Part shown: positions 1 to 9,562 of the stretch, piece by piece | Numbering within the stretch: the first letter of the stretch is position 1 | Layout of the letters: each line of letters begins with the position of its first letter | Source: Phycisphaerales bacterium | Lineage (GTDB): Bacteria > Planctomycetota > Phycisphaerae > Phycisphaerales > SM1A02 | Direction: 5' to 3' | Assembly (NCBI GenBank): GCA_022446795.1 | Contig: JAKVBX010000020.1 | Coordinates: 22,405 to 86,404 of the forward strand | Length of the DNA: 64,000 nucleotides | Program-made: the position numbers and the translations under genes | The notes under the pieces: generated by a model | What the model saw: only the letters and a program-made list of their open reading frames with translations | What the model was told of the DNA's origin: nothing | Database searches by the model: none

Positions 1-1
1 C

Positions 2-682
2 CTGTCGTTGGAAGGAGAGACCGTCTCGGGCCTGCCCGCCATCTATGCCTGGGCGGCGGCCTATCCAGATGTCATGCTGGAGACCATTGACATTGCCAAT
101 GACGGACGCATGATCCTCGCGGCCCGGGCGACGGAGAACAATGATGGGACCTGGCATTACGAGTATGCCTGGCACAACATCAACTCCTGGCGCAGTGGCA
201 GCAGGCTGAGTATCGCGTTGCCGACCGACGCCGTCGTTTCGAATCCCGGGTGGCATGCGCCTGAACACCACTCGGGCACCCCCTGGTCGAACGAGCCCTG
301 GGCCATCTCCATCGGGGAGTCGATCAACTTCCAGACCGCCAATGCCGATTCCGGTTCGCCAGCGTCGCCGATCTGCTGGGGCACGATGGGCAACGCCTGG
401 TTCGACAGTGATCATGGTCCTGGCATGACCGTTGTGGGGCTCGGGTTCTACCGCGAGGGCTTCCCGCTCAATGTCACGTTGTCCTTCATGGGACCGGTCC
501 CGGCCGGGGACTGTGTCGGTGATGTCACTGGAGACGGTGTCACCAATGTCGACGACGTCCTGGCCGTGCTGGGGAGCTACGGGGAGGCCTGCTCGGGCTG
601 TCCAGAAGACATCGACCAGGACGGTGAAGTCGGGGTCGATGACGTTCTCATGCTGCTGTCGGATTGGGATTGCCAGGGCTGA
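2..682 (+). CDS. Secreted dockerin-type protein, 3' end only
   Basis: The reading frame is already open at base 2, so the start lies outside the window and any TTG near base 8 is internal. The visible 226 or so residues are a beta-rich extracellular-looking domain with many Trp, Gly and Ser, which I do not recognise. It is followed by two dockerin-like calcium-binding repeats: GDVTGDGVTNVDDVLAVLG, then DIDQDGEVGVDDVLMLL. Repeats of this kind end many planctomycete exported proteins and probably act in attachment or sorting rather than in a cellulosome; no cohesin is seen here. Its 3' end faces tRNA-Arg 12 bases downstream. Function unknown. Confidence 0.8.
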   Translation: MSLEGETVSGLPAIYAWAAAYPDVMLETIDIANDGRMILAARATENNDGTWHYEYAWHNINSWRSGSRLSIALPTDAVVSNPGWHAPEHHSGTPWSNEPWAISIGESINFQTANADSGSPASPICWGTMGNAWFDSDHGPGMTVVGLGFYREGFPLNVTLSFMGPVPAGDCVGDVTGDGVTNVDDVLAVLGSYGEACSGCPEDIDQDGEVGVDDVLMLLSDWDCQG

Positions 683-693
683 GCCCGGGTGAA

Positions 694-767
694 CATCCGC
701 GGGAGGGCTCGAACCTCCAACCTTCGGCTTCGGAGGCCGACGCTCTATCCAATTGAGCTACGCGGAC
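694..767 (-). tRNA. tRNA-Arg (anticodon CCG)
   Basis: On the minus strand a full cloverleaf can be drawn: acceptor GTCCGCG with CGCGGAT (first pair G-U), D-arm GCTC/GAGC, anticodon stem TCGGC/GCCGA with loop CTCCGAA giving anticodon CCG (codon CGG), and T-arm GGAGG/CCTCC with loop TTCGAGC. The discriminator is G. The 3' CCA is not encoded, so a CCA-adding enzyme is needed. Confidence 0.95.
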
Positions 768-896
768 AGCAGTCGCGGAGTGTAGCAGTCCCCGGGATGC
801 TCTGAACGCCCAGGAACAGCGGTGTGGGCGATTGGAGGACGCCGTGGCCGTTGGCCGGGGCAATGATCGGCTTGATGCGGATACCATCAGGGAATC

Positions 897-2558
897 GTGT
901 CTGAATCACACCAGTCAACCACGTACCGCCCACCCTTCCGAGGGCCCATTCTCCGGCTCAACCCGGTGGCGGGTCCGCCGATGGATGCCGTCGAACTGAC
1001 GCGGTCCGGCGGGGTCATCGGGCGGGGATCGACGTGTGAAGTCCGGCTGGTCGACCCGACCGTCTCCCGGCGGCATGCCTCGATCTCTTGCCAGGATGAC
1101 CATTGGATCGTCCAGGACCTGGGCGGCGCCAATGGAACGCTGCTCAACGAGGTGCGGATCGAGACGGACATGACGTCGATCCTGGCCGAGGGCGATCGCC
1201 TGCGGGTCGGTCCCTGGGCGCTCCAGGTGGGCACCGTCGAGAGCACGGCGATGGCGATGCGGACACTTGATGATGCCGCGGACCAGGACCGCGTCCGGCG
1301 CCTGAGCCCGGCCGAGACCGCTTCGCTGGCTCGGCATCGACTTGGACTGTTCATCGAATGTGCGGGTCGCATCAACCAGGCGGTCGACGAGGACGCACTC
1401 TGGGAGTCGATCCTGGTCTCCGCCCTCGAGGGCAGCGGCTTCGGTCGCGCGGGTCTGCTGCGTTCCGATGCGGAGGCGACGTCCGTCGAGGTCCTGGCCT
1501 ATCGCGGCCTGAGCGGTGATGGGCGGCCCGACGAACTGAGTCGATCGTTGATTCGCGCCGCGGCCGAGGGCGACATCGCCCAGATGCTCTCCGATGAACA
1601 GCCCGCCTACGGCCAGAGCATTGCCGACCTGAACATCCACTCCGCCCTGTGCTGTCCGATCATGGTCGATGACGTTGTCGCGGCCTTCCTGTATCTCGAT
1701 GCGCGAGGGGCAGAGGCGTCGGTGCAGCATGACGCGGCGAGCTTCTGCCAGGCCCTGGTTCGCATGGCCGGGCTGGCGATTGCCAATCTTCGACGCCGCG
1801 AACTCGTGGAGCGACAGAACCGCATGGTGGCCGACCTGTCAGCCGCCCGTGAAGCCCAGCAGTTCATGCTGCCCGACAGTCATGGAACCGTCTCCGGCAT
1901 CGACTATGCCTTCCAGTTCCAGCCGGGTCGCTTTGCCTCCGGTGACCTGTTCGACATCATCGCATTGCCCGATGGTCGGGTGGCGTTCAGCGTCGGGGAC
2001 GTGACCGGCAAGGGAATCGGTGCCGCGATCCTGATGGCGGCGGCCCAGTCACATCTTCACGCGATCCTGTTGCGGGAAGGTGATCCGACGGCCGCGGTCG
2101 ATGCCGTCAATGCGTACGTGTTGGCGCACTCGGCGGTCAACCGGTTCATCTCGATGTGGGTGGGGGTGCTGGACTCCCGGACCGGAGAGCTGGTGTACGT
2201 CGATGCGGGGCATGGTCACTGGGCGTTCTGCCGCAGCGATGGAACGGCCGAGAGTGAACGGATCGCGGCGCATCATCCGGTGGGAATCGACGCCGGGGCG
2301 GACTTCGGATCCACCACGATCCACTGCCAGGCCGGCGACCGGATCGTGCTCATGACCGACGGTGTTGTCGAGCAGCACCGGGCCGACAATGAGCAGTTCG
2401 GCATGGATCGGGCGCTGGAGGTGCTTCGCGCGACCCGCACCCCGCGGGATGACGTGGCGGCTTTGCACCAGTCGGTGGCCGAATTCGCGCAGACCGATCA
2501 GCTGGCTGACGATACGACCATCGCGAGCATCATGTTTGGGGCGGGTGAGCCTATTTAG
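897..2558 (+). CDS. FHA-GAF-SpoIIE-type PP2C serine/threonine phosphatase
   Basis: A 553-residue cytoplasmic signalling protein started by GTG. Residues about 38-90 form an FHA phosphothreonine-binding domain (GGVIGRGSTCEV, SRRHASI, NGTLLN). Residues about 145-298 look like a GAF sensor domain. Residues about 340-548 are a SpoIIE/RsbU-type PP2C phosphatase with the metal-binding acidic residues in place: SGDLFD, VGDVTGKGIGAA, LMTDGVVE and DDTTIA. Such proteins dephosphorylate anti-sigma antagonists or other Ser/Thr-phosphorylated partners in response to a signal. Here the FHA domain implies recruitment to a phosphorylated kinase or substrate. No kinase, anti-sigma factor or antagonist gene is adjacent, so the partner is unknown. 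There are no membrane segments. Confidence 0.9.
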   Translation: MSESHQSTTYRPPFRGPILRLNPVAGPPMDAVELTRSGGVIGRGSTCEVRLVDPTVSRRHASISCQDDHWIVQDLGGANGTLLNEVRIETDMTSILAEGDRLRVGPWALQVGTVESTAMAMRTLDDAADQDRVRRLSPAETASLARHRLGLFIECAGRINQAVDEDALWESILVSALEGSGFGRAGLLRSDAEATSVEVLAYRGLSGDGRPDELSRSLIRAAAEGDIAQMLSDEQPAYGQSIADLNIHSALCCPIMVDDVVAAFLYLDARGAEASVQHDAASFCQALVRMAGLAIANLRRRELVERQNRMVADLSAAREAQQFMLPDSHGTVSGIDYAFQFQPGRFASGDLFDIIALPDGRVAFSVGDVTGKGIGAAILMAAAQSHLHAILLREGDPTAAVDAVNAYVLAHSAVNRFISMWVGVLDSRTGELVYVDAGHGHWAFCRSDGTAESERIAAHHPVGIDAGADFGSTTIHCQAGDRIVLMTDGVVEQHRADNEQFGMDRALEVLRATRTPRDDVAALHQSVAEFAQTDQLADDTTIASIMFGAGEPI

Positions 2559-2630
2559 GCGGTCCGAAATCGCATGGGTGGCCTATGATCTGGCCGATAC
2601 CCGGTTCGCCGTGGTGCCAGGGAGGTCGGC

Positions 2631-3413
2631 GTGCGACTGCTGAAATTCTACCAATCGTCCATTGGCAAGAAGATCGTTGCGGCGGTGACTGGCGCCATCC
2701 TGTTCCTCTTCCTGGTCGCCCACATGCTGGGCAACCTGAAGATCTATTCCGGTGCCGAGAAGATTGATGCCTACTCGCTTCACCTGAGGACCTTCATGGA
2801 GGGGTTCTTCGGGTTCGGTGGCTTCCTGTGGATCGCGAGAGTCGTTCTGCTTGTTGCCGTCGTCCTGCACATCACCAGCGTGGTCCTGCTGATTCGCCAG
2901 AATCGACAGGCCCGCCCGATCCGGTACCGCCGCAAGAGGCGTTTCGCCACGAGCATCGCGGCCCTGTCGATGATCCTGACGGGCCCCTGGATCCTCGTGT
3001 ACATCGTGCTCCACATCCTGCAGTTCACGACGGGAACGCTCCAGCCCACGCCATTCAAGGAAACACCCCAGGGAATCGGCGCGGTCTATTTCAACCTGTG
3101 GAATGCCTTCCAGGTCTGGTGGATCGCGGCGCTGTACGTGGTGTCGATGGCCTTCATCTGCCTGCACCTGTATCACGGGCTCTGGAGCATGTTCCAATCG
3201 GTCGGGTGGAACAACCCTGATCGAAACCGGAATGTGCGGCTCTTCGCCACGATCAGTTCCATTGCCCTGTTCCTGGGCTTCTCCTCCGTGCCGGTCCTGG
3301 TCTGGGCTGACGTCGTTCCGCCTCCCGCCGGGCAGGATGGCACCGTTGTCGTTGAAAAGGTCGGGGTGGAATCGCCGGCACTCGTCGCAGAAGGGCAGGA
3401 TTCACGTGATTGA
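2631..3413 (+). CDS. sdhC: Succinate dehydrogenase type B, cytochrome b558 subunit
   Basis: Single membrane anchor of a type-B succinate:quinone oxidoreductase, 260 residues. Five hydrophobic helices lie near residues 18-36, 68-90, 110-132, 162-184 and 205-226. Histidines at 31, 80, 128, 179 and 182 fall in or at the ends of the helices, as expected for two haem b groups. The start is GTG at 2631 with a good GGGAGG ribosome site six bases upstream. It is followed directly by sdhA, whose GTG overlaps the end of this gene by 8 bases, and then by sdhB. Type-B enzymes usually work with menaquinone and can run as succinate oxidase or fumarate reductase; the direction cannot be told from sequence. 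The C-terminal 35 residues are hydrophilic. Confidence 0.9.
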   Translation: MRLLKFYQSSIGKKIVAAVTGAILFLFLVAHMLGNLKIYSGAEKIDAYSLHLRTFMEGFFGFGGFLWIARVVLLVAVVLHITSVVLLIRQNRQARPIRYRRKRRFATSIAALSMILTGPWILVYIVLHILQFTTGTLQPTPFKETPQGIGAVYFNLWNAFQVWWIAALYVVSMAFICLHLYHGLWSMFQSVGWNNPDRNRNVRLFATISSIALFLGFSSVPVLVWADVVPPPAGQDGTVVVEKVGVESPALVAEGQDSRD

Positions 3414-5325
3414 ACTGAACCCGAGGATCCCGGACGGCGCCATCGAGGACAAGTGGGAGAAGCACCTCGAGCACATCAAGCTCGTGGGGCCGAACAACCG
3501 TCGCAAGTACGACATCATCGTCGTGGGGACCGGACTTGCAGGTGCTTCGGCTGCGTCCTCGCTCGCGTCGCAGGGCTACAACGTCAACTGCTTCTGCTAC
3601 CAGGACACGCCACGCCGAGCACACAGCATTGCTGCCCAGGGCGGTATCAATGCTGCCAAGAACTATCGTGACGATGGCGACACGGTCTACCGGCTCTTCT
3701 ATGACACACAGAAGGGCGGTGACTTCCGCTCCCGCGAGGCCAACGTCTATCGGCTGGCCCAGCTGAGCCGCAATATCATCGACCAGGCCGTGGCCCAGGG
3801 CGTTCCGTTCGCACGTGAGTATGGCGGCATGCTCGCCAATCGCTCCTTCGGTGGTGTCCTGGTTTCACGGACGTTCTACTGCCGCGGGCAGACGGGCCAG
3901 CAACTGCTGCTGGGCGCGTACCAGAGCATGCAGCGTTGTGTCTATGACGGCACGCTGACCATGCATTCACGCACGGAACTCCAGGACATCGTCGTGATCG
4001 ATGGCCGGGCCCGCGGCATCATCGTCCGGGACCTGGTGACCGGTGAGATCCGTTCGCATACGGCCGACGCGGTCGTGCTGGCGACCGGCGGCTACGTCAA
4101 CGTGTACTTTCATTCGACCAATGCCATCAACAGCAATGCGACCGCGATCTGGCGGGCCCATCGCCGGGGCGCCGGGTTCGGCAACCCGTGCATGGTCCAG
4201 ATCCATCCGACGTGCATTCCCAACTCCGGGAACTTCCAGTGCAAGCTCACCCTGATGAGCGAGTCCCTTCGGAACGACGGCCGGGTCTGGGTGCCACGAA
4301 AGAAGGGCGACGATCGTGATCCTCGGGATATCCCGGAGGAAGACCGGTACTACTACCTGGAGGAGCGCTACCCCTCATTCGGCAATCTCGTCCCGCGTGA
4401 CGTGGCGTCCCGTAATGCCAAGATCGTCTGTGATGATGGATTCAGCGTGCTGGGCGATGCCGGTCGCGCGGTGTACCTGGACTTCCGGGACGCCCTGGAA
4501 CGTGAGGGGCGCCAGGTCATCTCGGAGCGTTACGGCAATCTCTTCGCGATGTACAACGACATCACGGCTGATGATCCATACCAGACGCCGTTCCGGATCT
4601 ACCCCGCGCCGCATTATTCGATGGGTGGGCTCTGGGTCGACTACAACCTCATGACCAACATCCCCGGTCTGTACGCGATCGGCGAAGCGAACTTCTCCGA
4701 CCATGGCGCGAACCGGCTCGGGGCCAGCTCGATGATGCAATGCCTGGCTGATGGGTACTTCATCCTGCCGCAGACCATCGGTGATTACCTGCACGACATC
4801 TTCCAGGACAAGATCCCGGAAGATCATCCCGCCTTCGCGGAACATCGTGCTCATGTTCAGGAGCGGATCGACCACCTGATGGGCATCCAGGGCACCCGGT
4901 CCCCGATGTCCCTTCATGAAGAGCTGGGCCAGGTGATGTGGGAGCACTGTGGCATGGCGCGGACGGGGGAGGGGCTCAAGAAGGCGATCTCGCACATCGA
5001 GTCACTGAAGGAGACGTTCCGCAAGGATCTGCTGATCCCCGGAACCGCCGCCGGTCCCAACCAGGCTCTGGAGCGAGCCGGCCGGGTGGCTGACTTCCTG
5101 GAACTGGCCGACCTGATGTGCCATGACGCCCTGCATCGCGACGAGTCCTGCGGATGCCACTTCCGCGAGGAGCACCAGACCGATGATGGCGAGGTCGTTC
5201 GCAATGATGAGAAGTTCGGCAACGTGTCGATCTGGGAATGGAAGGGGGAGGACCAGCCACATGAGCTCACCGAGGAGCCACTGGAGTTCAAGGCCCTGCC
5301 ATTGATGACGCGGAGCTACAAGTAA
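3406..5325 (+). CDS. sdhA: Succinate dehydrogenase type B, flavoprotein subunit
   Basis: The catalytic subunit that oxidises succinate to fumarate and passes electrons to SdhB. The open frame extends upstream inside sdhC, but the sensible start is GTG at 3406, giving 639 residues, the usual length for Bacteroidetes-type SdhA. The FAD dinucleotide fold is at [12 protein letters not shown]. His73 in [15 protein letters not shown] is the expected covalent 8-alpha-FAD attachment site. The substrate-site Arg region is seen as [14 protein letters not shown]. Translation is probably coupled at both ends: it overlaps sdhC by 8 bases and sdhB by 1 base. Confidence 0.95.
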   Translation: MIELNPRIPDGAIEDKWEKHLEHIKLVGPNNRRKYDIIVVGTGLAGASAASSLASQGYNVNCFCYQDTPRRAHSIAAQGGINAAKNYRDDGDTVYRLFYDTQKGGDFRSREANVYRLAQLSRNIIDQAVAQGVPFAREYGGMLANRSFGGVLVSRTFYCRGQTGQQLLLGAYQSMQRCVYDGTLTMHSRTELQDIVVIDGRARGIIVRDLVTGEIRSHTADAVVLATGGYVNVYFHSTNAINSNATAIWRAHRRGAGFGNPCMVQIHPTCIPNSGNFQCKLTLMSESLRNDGRVWVPRKKGDDRDPRDIPEEDRYYYLEERYPSFGNLVPRDVASRNAKIVCDDGFSVLGDAGRAVYLDFRDALEREGRQVISERYGNLFAMYNDITADDPYQTPFRIYPAPHYSMGGLWVDYNLMTNIPGLYAIGEANFSDHGANRLGASSMMQCLADGYFILPQTIGDYLHDIFQDKIPEDHPAFAEHRAHVQERIDHLMGIQGTRSPMSLHEELGQVMWEHCGMARTGEGLKKAISHIESLKETFRKDLLIPGTAAGPNQALERAGRVADFLELADLMCHDALHRDESCGCHFREEHQTDDGEVVRNDEKFGNVSIWEWKGEDQPHELTEEPLEFKALPLMTRSYK

Positions 5326-6101
5326 TGAAGTACACGCTGCACATCTGGCGTCAGGAGAGTCCGTCAGCCAAGGGCGACTTCGTCAGCTACATCGTGGATG
5401 ACATCTCGCCCGACTCCTCCTTTCTGGAGATGATGGACCTGCTCAATGAGCAACTCATCGCCAAGGGCGAGGACCCCGTGACATTCGACAGTGATTGCCG
5501 GGAGGGAATCTGTGGGTCCTGCTCCATGGTCATCGATGGTCGGGCGCATGGGCCGGGACATGGATGCACGACGTGCGAGGTCCGCATGCGAAGCTTCCGG
5601 GACGGCGATCACATCTATATCGAGCCATTCCGGTCAGCGGCCTTCCCTTTGATCAAGGACCTGATGGTTGATCGCAGTGCCTTTGACCGGATCATCGAAT
5701 CGGGTGGTTATGTCACCGTGCATTCCGGGCCCAAGCCCGAGCCCAACAGCCTCCCGATTCCTCACGCGGTGGCCGAACACGCCATGGACGCGGCCGAGTG
5801 CATCGGATGCGGCGCCTGCGTGGCCGCCTGTCCCAATGGCGCGGCCATGTTGTTCACCTCGGCCAAGATCTCACACCTGGGCCTTCTGCCACAGGGGGAG
5901 CCGGAGCATGACACCCGGGTCGTGGGCATGGTCCACCAGATGGAGCAAGAGGGGTTCGGGGCCTGCACCAACCATGCCGAGTGCCAGGACGCCTGCCCCA
6001 AGGGGATCAGCATCTCCTTCATCTCGCGGATGAACCGAGCCTTCGCCAAGGCCACGCTGCGGGAGCCCGATCAGCGGCGGGGAACCATGTCCAACCAGTA
6101 G
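5325..6101 (+). CDS. sdhB: Succinate dehydrogenase type B, iron-sulfur subunit
   Basis: A 258-residue electron-transfer subunit linking SdhA flavin to the cytochrome b anchor. All three clusters can be placed: [2Fe-2S] at CREGICGSC and CTTC, [4Fe-4S] at [12 protein letters not shown], and [3Fe-4S] at [14 protein letters not shown]. The Gly-rich insert between the plant-type ferredoxin cysteines ([10 protein letters not shown]) is typical of the type-B family. The ATG overlaps the TAA of sdhA (TAATG). This is the last gene of the sdhCAB operon; an 83-base gap separates it from the second SDH operon. Confidence 0.95.
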   Translation: MKYTLHIWRQESPSAKGDFVSYIVDDISPDSSFLEMMDLLNEQLIAKGEDPVTFDSDCREGICGSCSMVIDGRAHGPGHGCTTCEVRMRSFRDGDHIYIEPFRSAAFPLIKDLMVDRSAFDRIIESGGYVTVHSGPKPEPNSLPIPHAVAEHAMDAAECIGCGACVAACPNGAAMLFTSAKISHLGLLPQGEPEHDTRVVGMVHQMEQEGFGACTNHAECQDACPKGISISFISRMNRAFAKATLREPDQRRGTMSNQ

Positions 6102-6121
6102 CTCCAGATGGGATTCATGGG

Positions 6122-6150
6122 TTCTTGTGCCCTCCCGCTGCTGCTATGAT
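6122..6150 (+). promoter_or_regulatory. Candidate sigma-70 promoter before the second SDH operon
   Basis: In the short gap between the two operons, TATGAT (6145-6150) sits 17 bases after TTCTTG (6122-6127) and 35 bases before the ATG of the next anchor gene. The -10 is good; the -35 matches only in part. This would allow the second operon to be expressed separately from the first. Confidence 0.35.
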
Positions 6151-6184
6151 GGGCCCTCGTCCCTGAGCACTGGATCCCTTCCCC

Positions 6185-6997
6185 ATGAGCGACACCCGCG
6201 TATCACTTCCGCAGCCGCGACGGCTGGGACAGACATCCCGGCAGGATGCCTGGTGGCTGCAGCCCCTGGTGGTCTTCCTGGGGCTGGGGGCCTTCGTGGT
6301 CTATTCGACGTGGGCCGCCTTCGTGGGCGTGAACTACTTCTATGGCGGCCAGGGGGCTCACTACCTCTCGCCGTTCTATTCGCCACTGATCTTCGGCGGA
6401 CCGAATGAGCCGGCCGTCTTCGGGCCCAAGCCCGAGTGGCTGCCCCTGTGGTTCTCACCGGCCTTCCTGATCCTGTGGGCCCCCGGCGGGTTCCGGTTCA
6501 CGTGCTACTACTACCGAGGGGCCTACTACAAGGCCTTCTGGAACGATCCCTCCAACTGTGCCGTAGGCGAGTTGCGATCCTGCTATCGCGGGGAGGCTTC
6601 GCTTCCGCTGATCCTGCAGAACATCCACCGCTATTTCCTGTACCTGGCCCTGATCTTCATCGTGATCCTGGCCTGGGATGCCTGGAAAGCCACGTGGTTC
6701 CTGGATGCCGATGGGCACGAGGTGTGGGGGATCGGCCTGGGCACGCTGGTGCTGACGGCCAACGTGGTCTTCCTGGGCGGCTACACGTTTGGATGCCACT
6801 CGTTGCGGCACCTGGTCGGTGGACGCCTGGATGTCCTCTCGAACAAGAAAATCCGCAAGAAGTCCTGGGAGTGCGTGAGCTGCCTGAACCGCAAGCACAT
6901 GCTCTGGGCCTGGATGAGCCTTTTCTGGGTCGGCTTCACCGACTTCTATGTCCGGATGTGCGCGATGGGCGTCTGGAGCGACTGGAGGATCCTCTGA
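6185..6997 (+). CDS. Membrane anchor of an Sdh1-type succinate dehydrogenase/fumarate reductase
   Basis: A 270-residue polytopic protein with about five hydrophobic segments (near 28-50, 90-105, 145-166, 182-200 and 238-256). It is unrelated in sequence to the sdhC 3.5 kb upstream, but is followed at once by sdhA- and sdhB-like genes, so it should be their quinone-reducing anchor. It resembles the anchor family seen in actinobacterial Sdh1 and in acidobacteria (RGAYYKAFW, LILQNIHRYF). A notable cluster is Cys204-His205, His209, Cys230, Cys233 and His238 (FGCHSLRH and CVSCLNRKH). Mycobacterial Sdh1 has been reported to hold a membrane-embedded Rieske-type cluster, and these are candidate ligands here by inference. 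The stop is 1 base before the next ATG. Confidence 0.75.
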   Translation: MSDTRVSLPQPRRLGQTSRQDAWWLQPLVVFLGLGAFVVYSTWAAFVGVNYFYGGQGAHYLSPFYSPLIFGGPNEPAVFGPKPEWLPLWFSPAFLILWAPGGFRFTCYYYRGAYYKAFWNDPSNCAVGELRSCYRGEASLPLILQNIHRYFLYLALIFIVILAWDAWKATWFLDADGHEVWGIGLGTLVLTANVVFLGGYTFGCHSLRHLVGGRLDVLSNKKIRKKSWECVSCLNRKHMLWAWMSLFWVGFTDFYVRMCAMGVWSDWRIL

Positions 6998-6998
6998 C

Positions 6999-8807
6999 AT
7001 GGGCTGGCAGACACGGGAATGTGATGTCCTGGTCATTGGCGCTGGCGGCGCCGGACTTCGCGCGGCCGTCGAGGCCTCGGCGGCCGGCGCCCGGGTGACA
7101 GTGCTGAGCAAGTCGCTCCTGGGCAAGGCCCATACCGTCATGGCCGAGGGTGGCATGGCCGCCTCGATGGGCCATGTCGATGATCGGGACAACTGGAAGG
7201 TCCACGTCACCGACACGCTTCGTGGCGGGCAATACCTGAACAACTGGCGAATGGCAGAGCTTCATGCCCAGCAGGCACCGGACCGGGTCCGGGAGCTGGA
7301 GGCCTGGGGCGCGCTGTTTGACCGCACCCCCGATGGCCGGATCCTGCAACGGAACTTCGGTGGTCACCGCTACCCGCGGCTGGCCCACGTGGGTGATCGC
7401 ACCGGGCTCGAGATGATCCGCACCCTGCAGGATCACGGCATCCACCAGGGAATCGATTTCCTGATGGAGACCACCGTCGTGCGGCTGCTCAAGGACGGCG
7501 ACCGTGTCGCAGGCGCTTTCGCCTATGACCGGGAACGCGGTCGATTCCACGTCGTGAAGGCCAAGGCCATCGTCATGGCCACTGGCGGAATCGGTCGGGC
7601 CTTCAAGGTCACCAGCAACAGCTGGGAGTACACCGGTGACGGTCACACGCTGGCCCTGATGGCCGGTGCGGAACTGGTCGACATGGAATTCGTTCAGTTC
7701 CATCCCACCGGCATGGTGTGGCCCCCGAGCGTCAAGGGCATCCTTGTGACCGAGGGCGTCCGGGGCGAAGGTGGCATCCTGAAGAACTCCGAGGGGCGGC
7801 GGTTCATGTTCGATGACATCCCGCCGCTCTACGTCGACCAGACGGCGGACACGCCCGAGGAAGGATGGCGGTACGTCACCGGCGACAAGGAAGCCCGGAG
7901 GCCGCCGGAGTTGCTCACCCGCGACCATGTCGCACGCAAGATCGTCAAGGAAGTCAAGGAAGGCCGCGGCAGTCCGCATGGCGGCGCCTTCCTGGACATC
8001 GCGTGGATCAAGGAGAACATCAAGGACTCCGAGACCCACATCAAGAAGAAGCTCCCGAGCATGTACCACCAGTTCAAGGAACTGGCCGGTGTCGATATCA
8101 CCAAGGAACCGATGGAAGTCGGTCCCACGACGCACTACGTGATGGGAGGCATCAAGGTCGATGCCGACACGCAGATGTCGAAGGTCCCGGGCCTGTTCGC
8201 CTGCGGTGAATGCTGCGGCGGCCTGCACGGTGCCAACCGGCTCGGCGGGAACTCGCTCTCGGATCTGCTGGTCTTCGGGAAGATCGCCGGGGAGGCCGCG
8301 GCCACCTACGCGGGGCAGCACGGCGAGGTCACGATCGACGAGGGCCAGATCGGTGAGGTGGAGACCATGACCCTGGCGCCGATGGAACGCAGTGGTGGGG
8401 AGAACCCCTATGCGATCCAGCATGAGCTCCAGGACGTGATGCAGGACCTCGTGGGCATCGCCCGGGTCGAGTCGGAGATGGCCGAGGCCCTGGAGAAGAT
8501 CGCCAAGCTGCGGCATCGTGCTGACTGCGTGTCGGCCCCGGGCAACCGGGAGTACAACCCCGGCTGGCATACGGCCCTGGACCTGGATCACCTGCTGATG
8601 ATCTCGGAGTCCGTGGCACGCTCAGCCCTGGGTCGTCGCGAGAGCCGCGGGGCCCATTCCCGCATCGATCACATGGACAAGGACGAGCAGTTGGGCACGG
8701 TCAATACCATCACGCGACTCAGCGGAGATGGTTCACTGTCGACCGAGCACGTTCCCGTCATGGGCAAGACGGCTGAGCTGGAATCACTCGTGAAGGAGAT
8801 GGGCTGA
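6999..8807 (+). CDS. sdhA: Second succinate dehydrogenase/fumarate reductase flavoprotein
   Basis: A 602-residue FAD subunit. The frame is open further upstream, but the ATG at 6999 comes one base after the stop of the anchor gene and places the FAD fold (VLVIGAGGAGLRAA) at the N terminus as usual. His45 in LGKAHTVMAEGGMAA is the likely covalent FAD site. FHPTG and GANRLGGNSLSDLLV are conserved active-site regions. It is closer to the Sdh1/FrdA branch than to the type-B SdhA at 3406, with which it shares only the family motifs. It overlaps the following iron-sulfur gene by one base. Direction (succinate oxidation or fumarate reduction) cannot be decided from sequence. Confidence 0.93.
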   Translation: MGWQTRECDVLVIGAGGAGLRAAVEASAAGARVTVLSKSLLGKAHTVMAEGGMAASMGHVDDRDNWKVHVTDTLRGGQYLNNWRMAELHAQQAPDRVRELEAWGALFDRTPDGRILQRNFGGHRYPRLAHVGDRTGLEMIRTLQDHGIHQGIDFLMETTVVRLLKDGDRVAGAFAYDRERGRFHVVKAKAIVMATGGIGRAFKVTSNSWEYTGDGHTLALMAGAELVDMEFVQFHPTGMVWPPSVKGILVTEGVRGEGGILKNSEGRRFMFDDIPPLYVDQTADTPEEGWRYVTGDKEARRPPELLTRDHVARKIVKEVKEGRGSPHGGAFLDIAWIKENIKDSETHIKKKLPSMYHQFKELAGVDITKEPMEVGPTTHYVMGGIKVDADTQMSKVPGLFACGECCGGLHGANRLGGNSLSDLLVFGKIAGEAAATYAGQHGEVTIDEGQIGEVETMTLAPMERSGGENPYAIQHELQDVMQDLVGIARVESEMAEALEKIAKLRHRADCVSAPGNREYNPGWHTALDLDHLLMISESVARSALGRRESRGAHSRIDHMDKDEQLGTVNTITRLSGDGSLSTEHVPVMGKTAELESLVKEMG

Positions 8808-9553
8808 TGCCAGCAACCTTCCGAATCTGGCGTGGTGACGATGGCAATTGTGCCTACGAGGATTACCGCGTCGACGTCGATGACGGCATGGTCGTCCTGG
8901 ACGTGGTGCACAAGATCCAGGCGGAGCAGGCTCCTGACCTGGCCTGTCGCTGGAACTGCAAGGCCGGCAAGTGCGGCAGCTGCTCGGCGGAAATCAACGG
9001 CAAGCCCAAGCTGATGTGCATGACGCGGGTGGGGGATCTTGACCTGTCCCAGCCGGTGACCATCGAGCCGATGCAGGCCTTTCCGCACATCCGGGACCTC
9101 GTGACCGACGTGTCCTGGAACTACCGCGTCAAGGAGAAGATCAAGCCCTTCAAGCCACGCCAGCCCGATGCCCCGGACGGCACGTGGCGGATGGCCCAGT
9201 CCGACGTGGAGCGGCCACAGGAATTCCGCAAGTGCATCGAGTGCTTCCTGTGCCAGGACGTCTGCCATGTCCTGCGAGATCACCACAAGCATGACGAGTT
9301 CATCGGGCCGCGATTCCTGGTGTACACGGCGGCCCTGGAGATGCATCCACTGGACACCGAGGATCGGGTGGCGGATCTCAAGAATCGCGACGGCGTGGGC
9401 TACTGCAACATCACCAAGTGCTGCACCAAGGTCTGTCCGGAGCACATCACGATCACGGATAACGCGATCATCCCGCTGAAGGAACGCGTCGTGGACGAGT
9501 TCTACGACCCGCTCACGCGGCTGTTCCGGATCTTCAAGCCACGAAAAAAGTAG
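8807..9553 (+). CDS. sdhB: Second succinate dehydrogenase/fumarate reductase iron-sulfur protein
   Basis: A 248-residue partner of the preceding flavoprotein, with start ATG overlapping its TGA. The [2Fe-2S] cysteines are in CRWNCKAGKCGSC with a distal Cys in KLMC. The [4Fe-4S] site is CIECFLCQDVC and the third cluster is CNITKCCTKVCPEH. The spacing and the CRWNC element differ from the type-B SdhB at 5325. The C terminus is basic (FKPRKK). It completes the anchor-A-B order of the second operon. Confidence 0.93.
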   Translation: MPATFRIWRGDDGNCAYEDYRVDVDDGMVVLDVVHKIQAEQAPDLACRWNCKAGKCGSCSAEINGKPKLMCMTRVGDLDLSQPVTIEPMQAFPHIRDLVTDVSWNYRVKEKIKPFKPRQPDAPDGTWRMAQSDVERPQEFRKCIECFLCQDVCHVLRDHHKHDEFIGPRFLVYTAALEMHPLDTEDRVADLKNRDGVGYCNITKCCTKVCPEHITITDNAIIPLKERVVDEFYDPLTRLFRIFKPRKK

Positions 9554-9562
9554 ATCACGGCG

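Noticed and set aside
2584..2589. TATGAT before sdhC as a promoter
   Set aside because: No acceptable -35 at 16-18 bases upstream, so chance occurrence is likely.
3103..3405. N-terminal extension of the first SdhA to 740 residues
   Set aside because: It overlaps the conserved C-terminal half of sdhC; GTG at 3406 gives the normal family length.
6936..8591. Long minus-strand frame opposite the second sdhA
   Set aside because: High-GC antisense shadow; the plus-strand protein has all SDH motifs.
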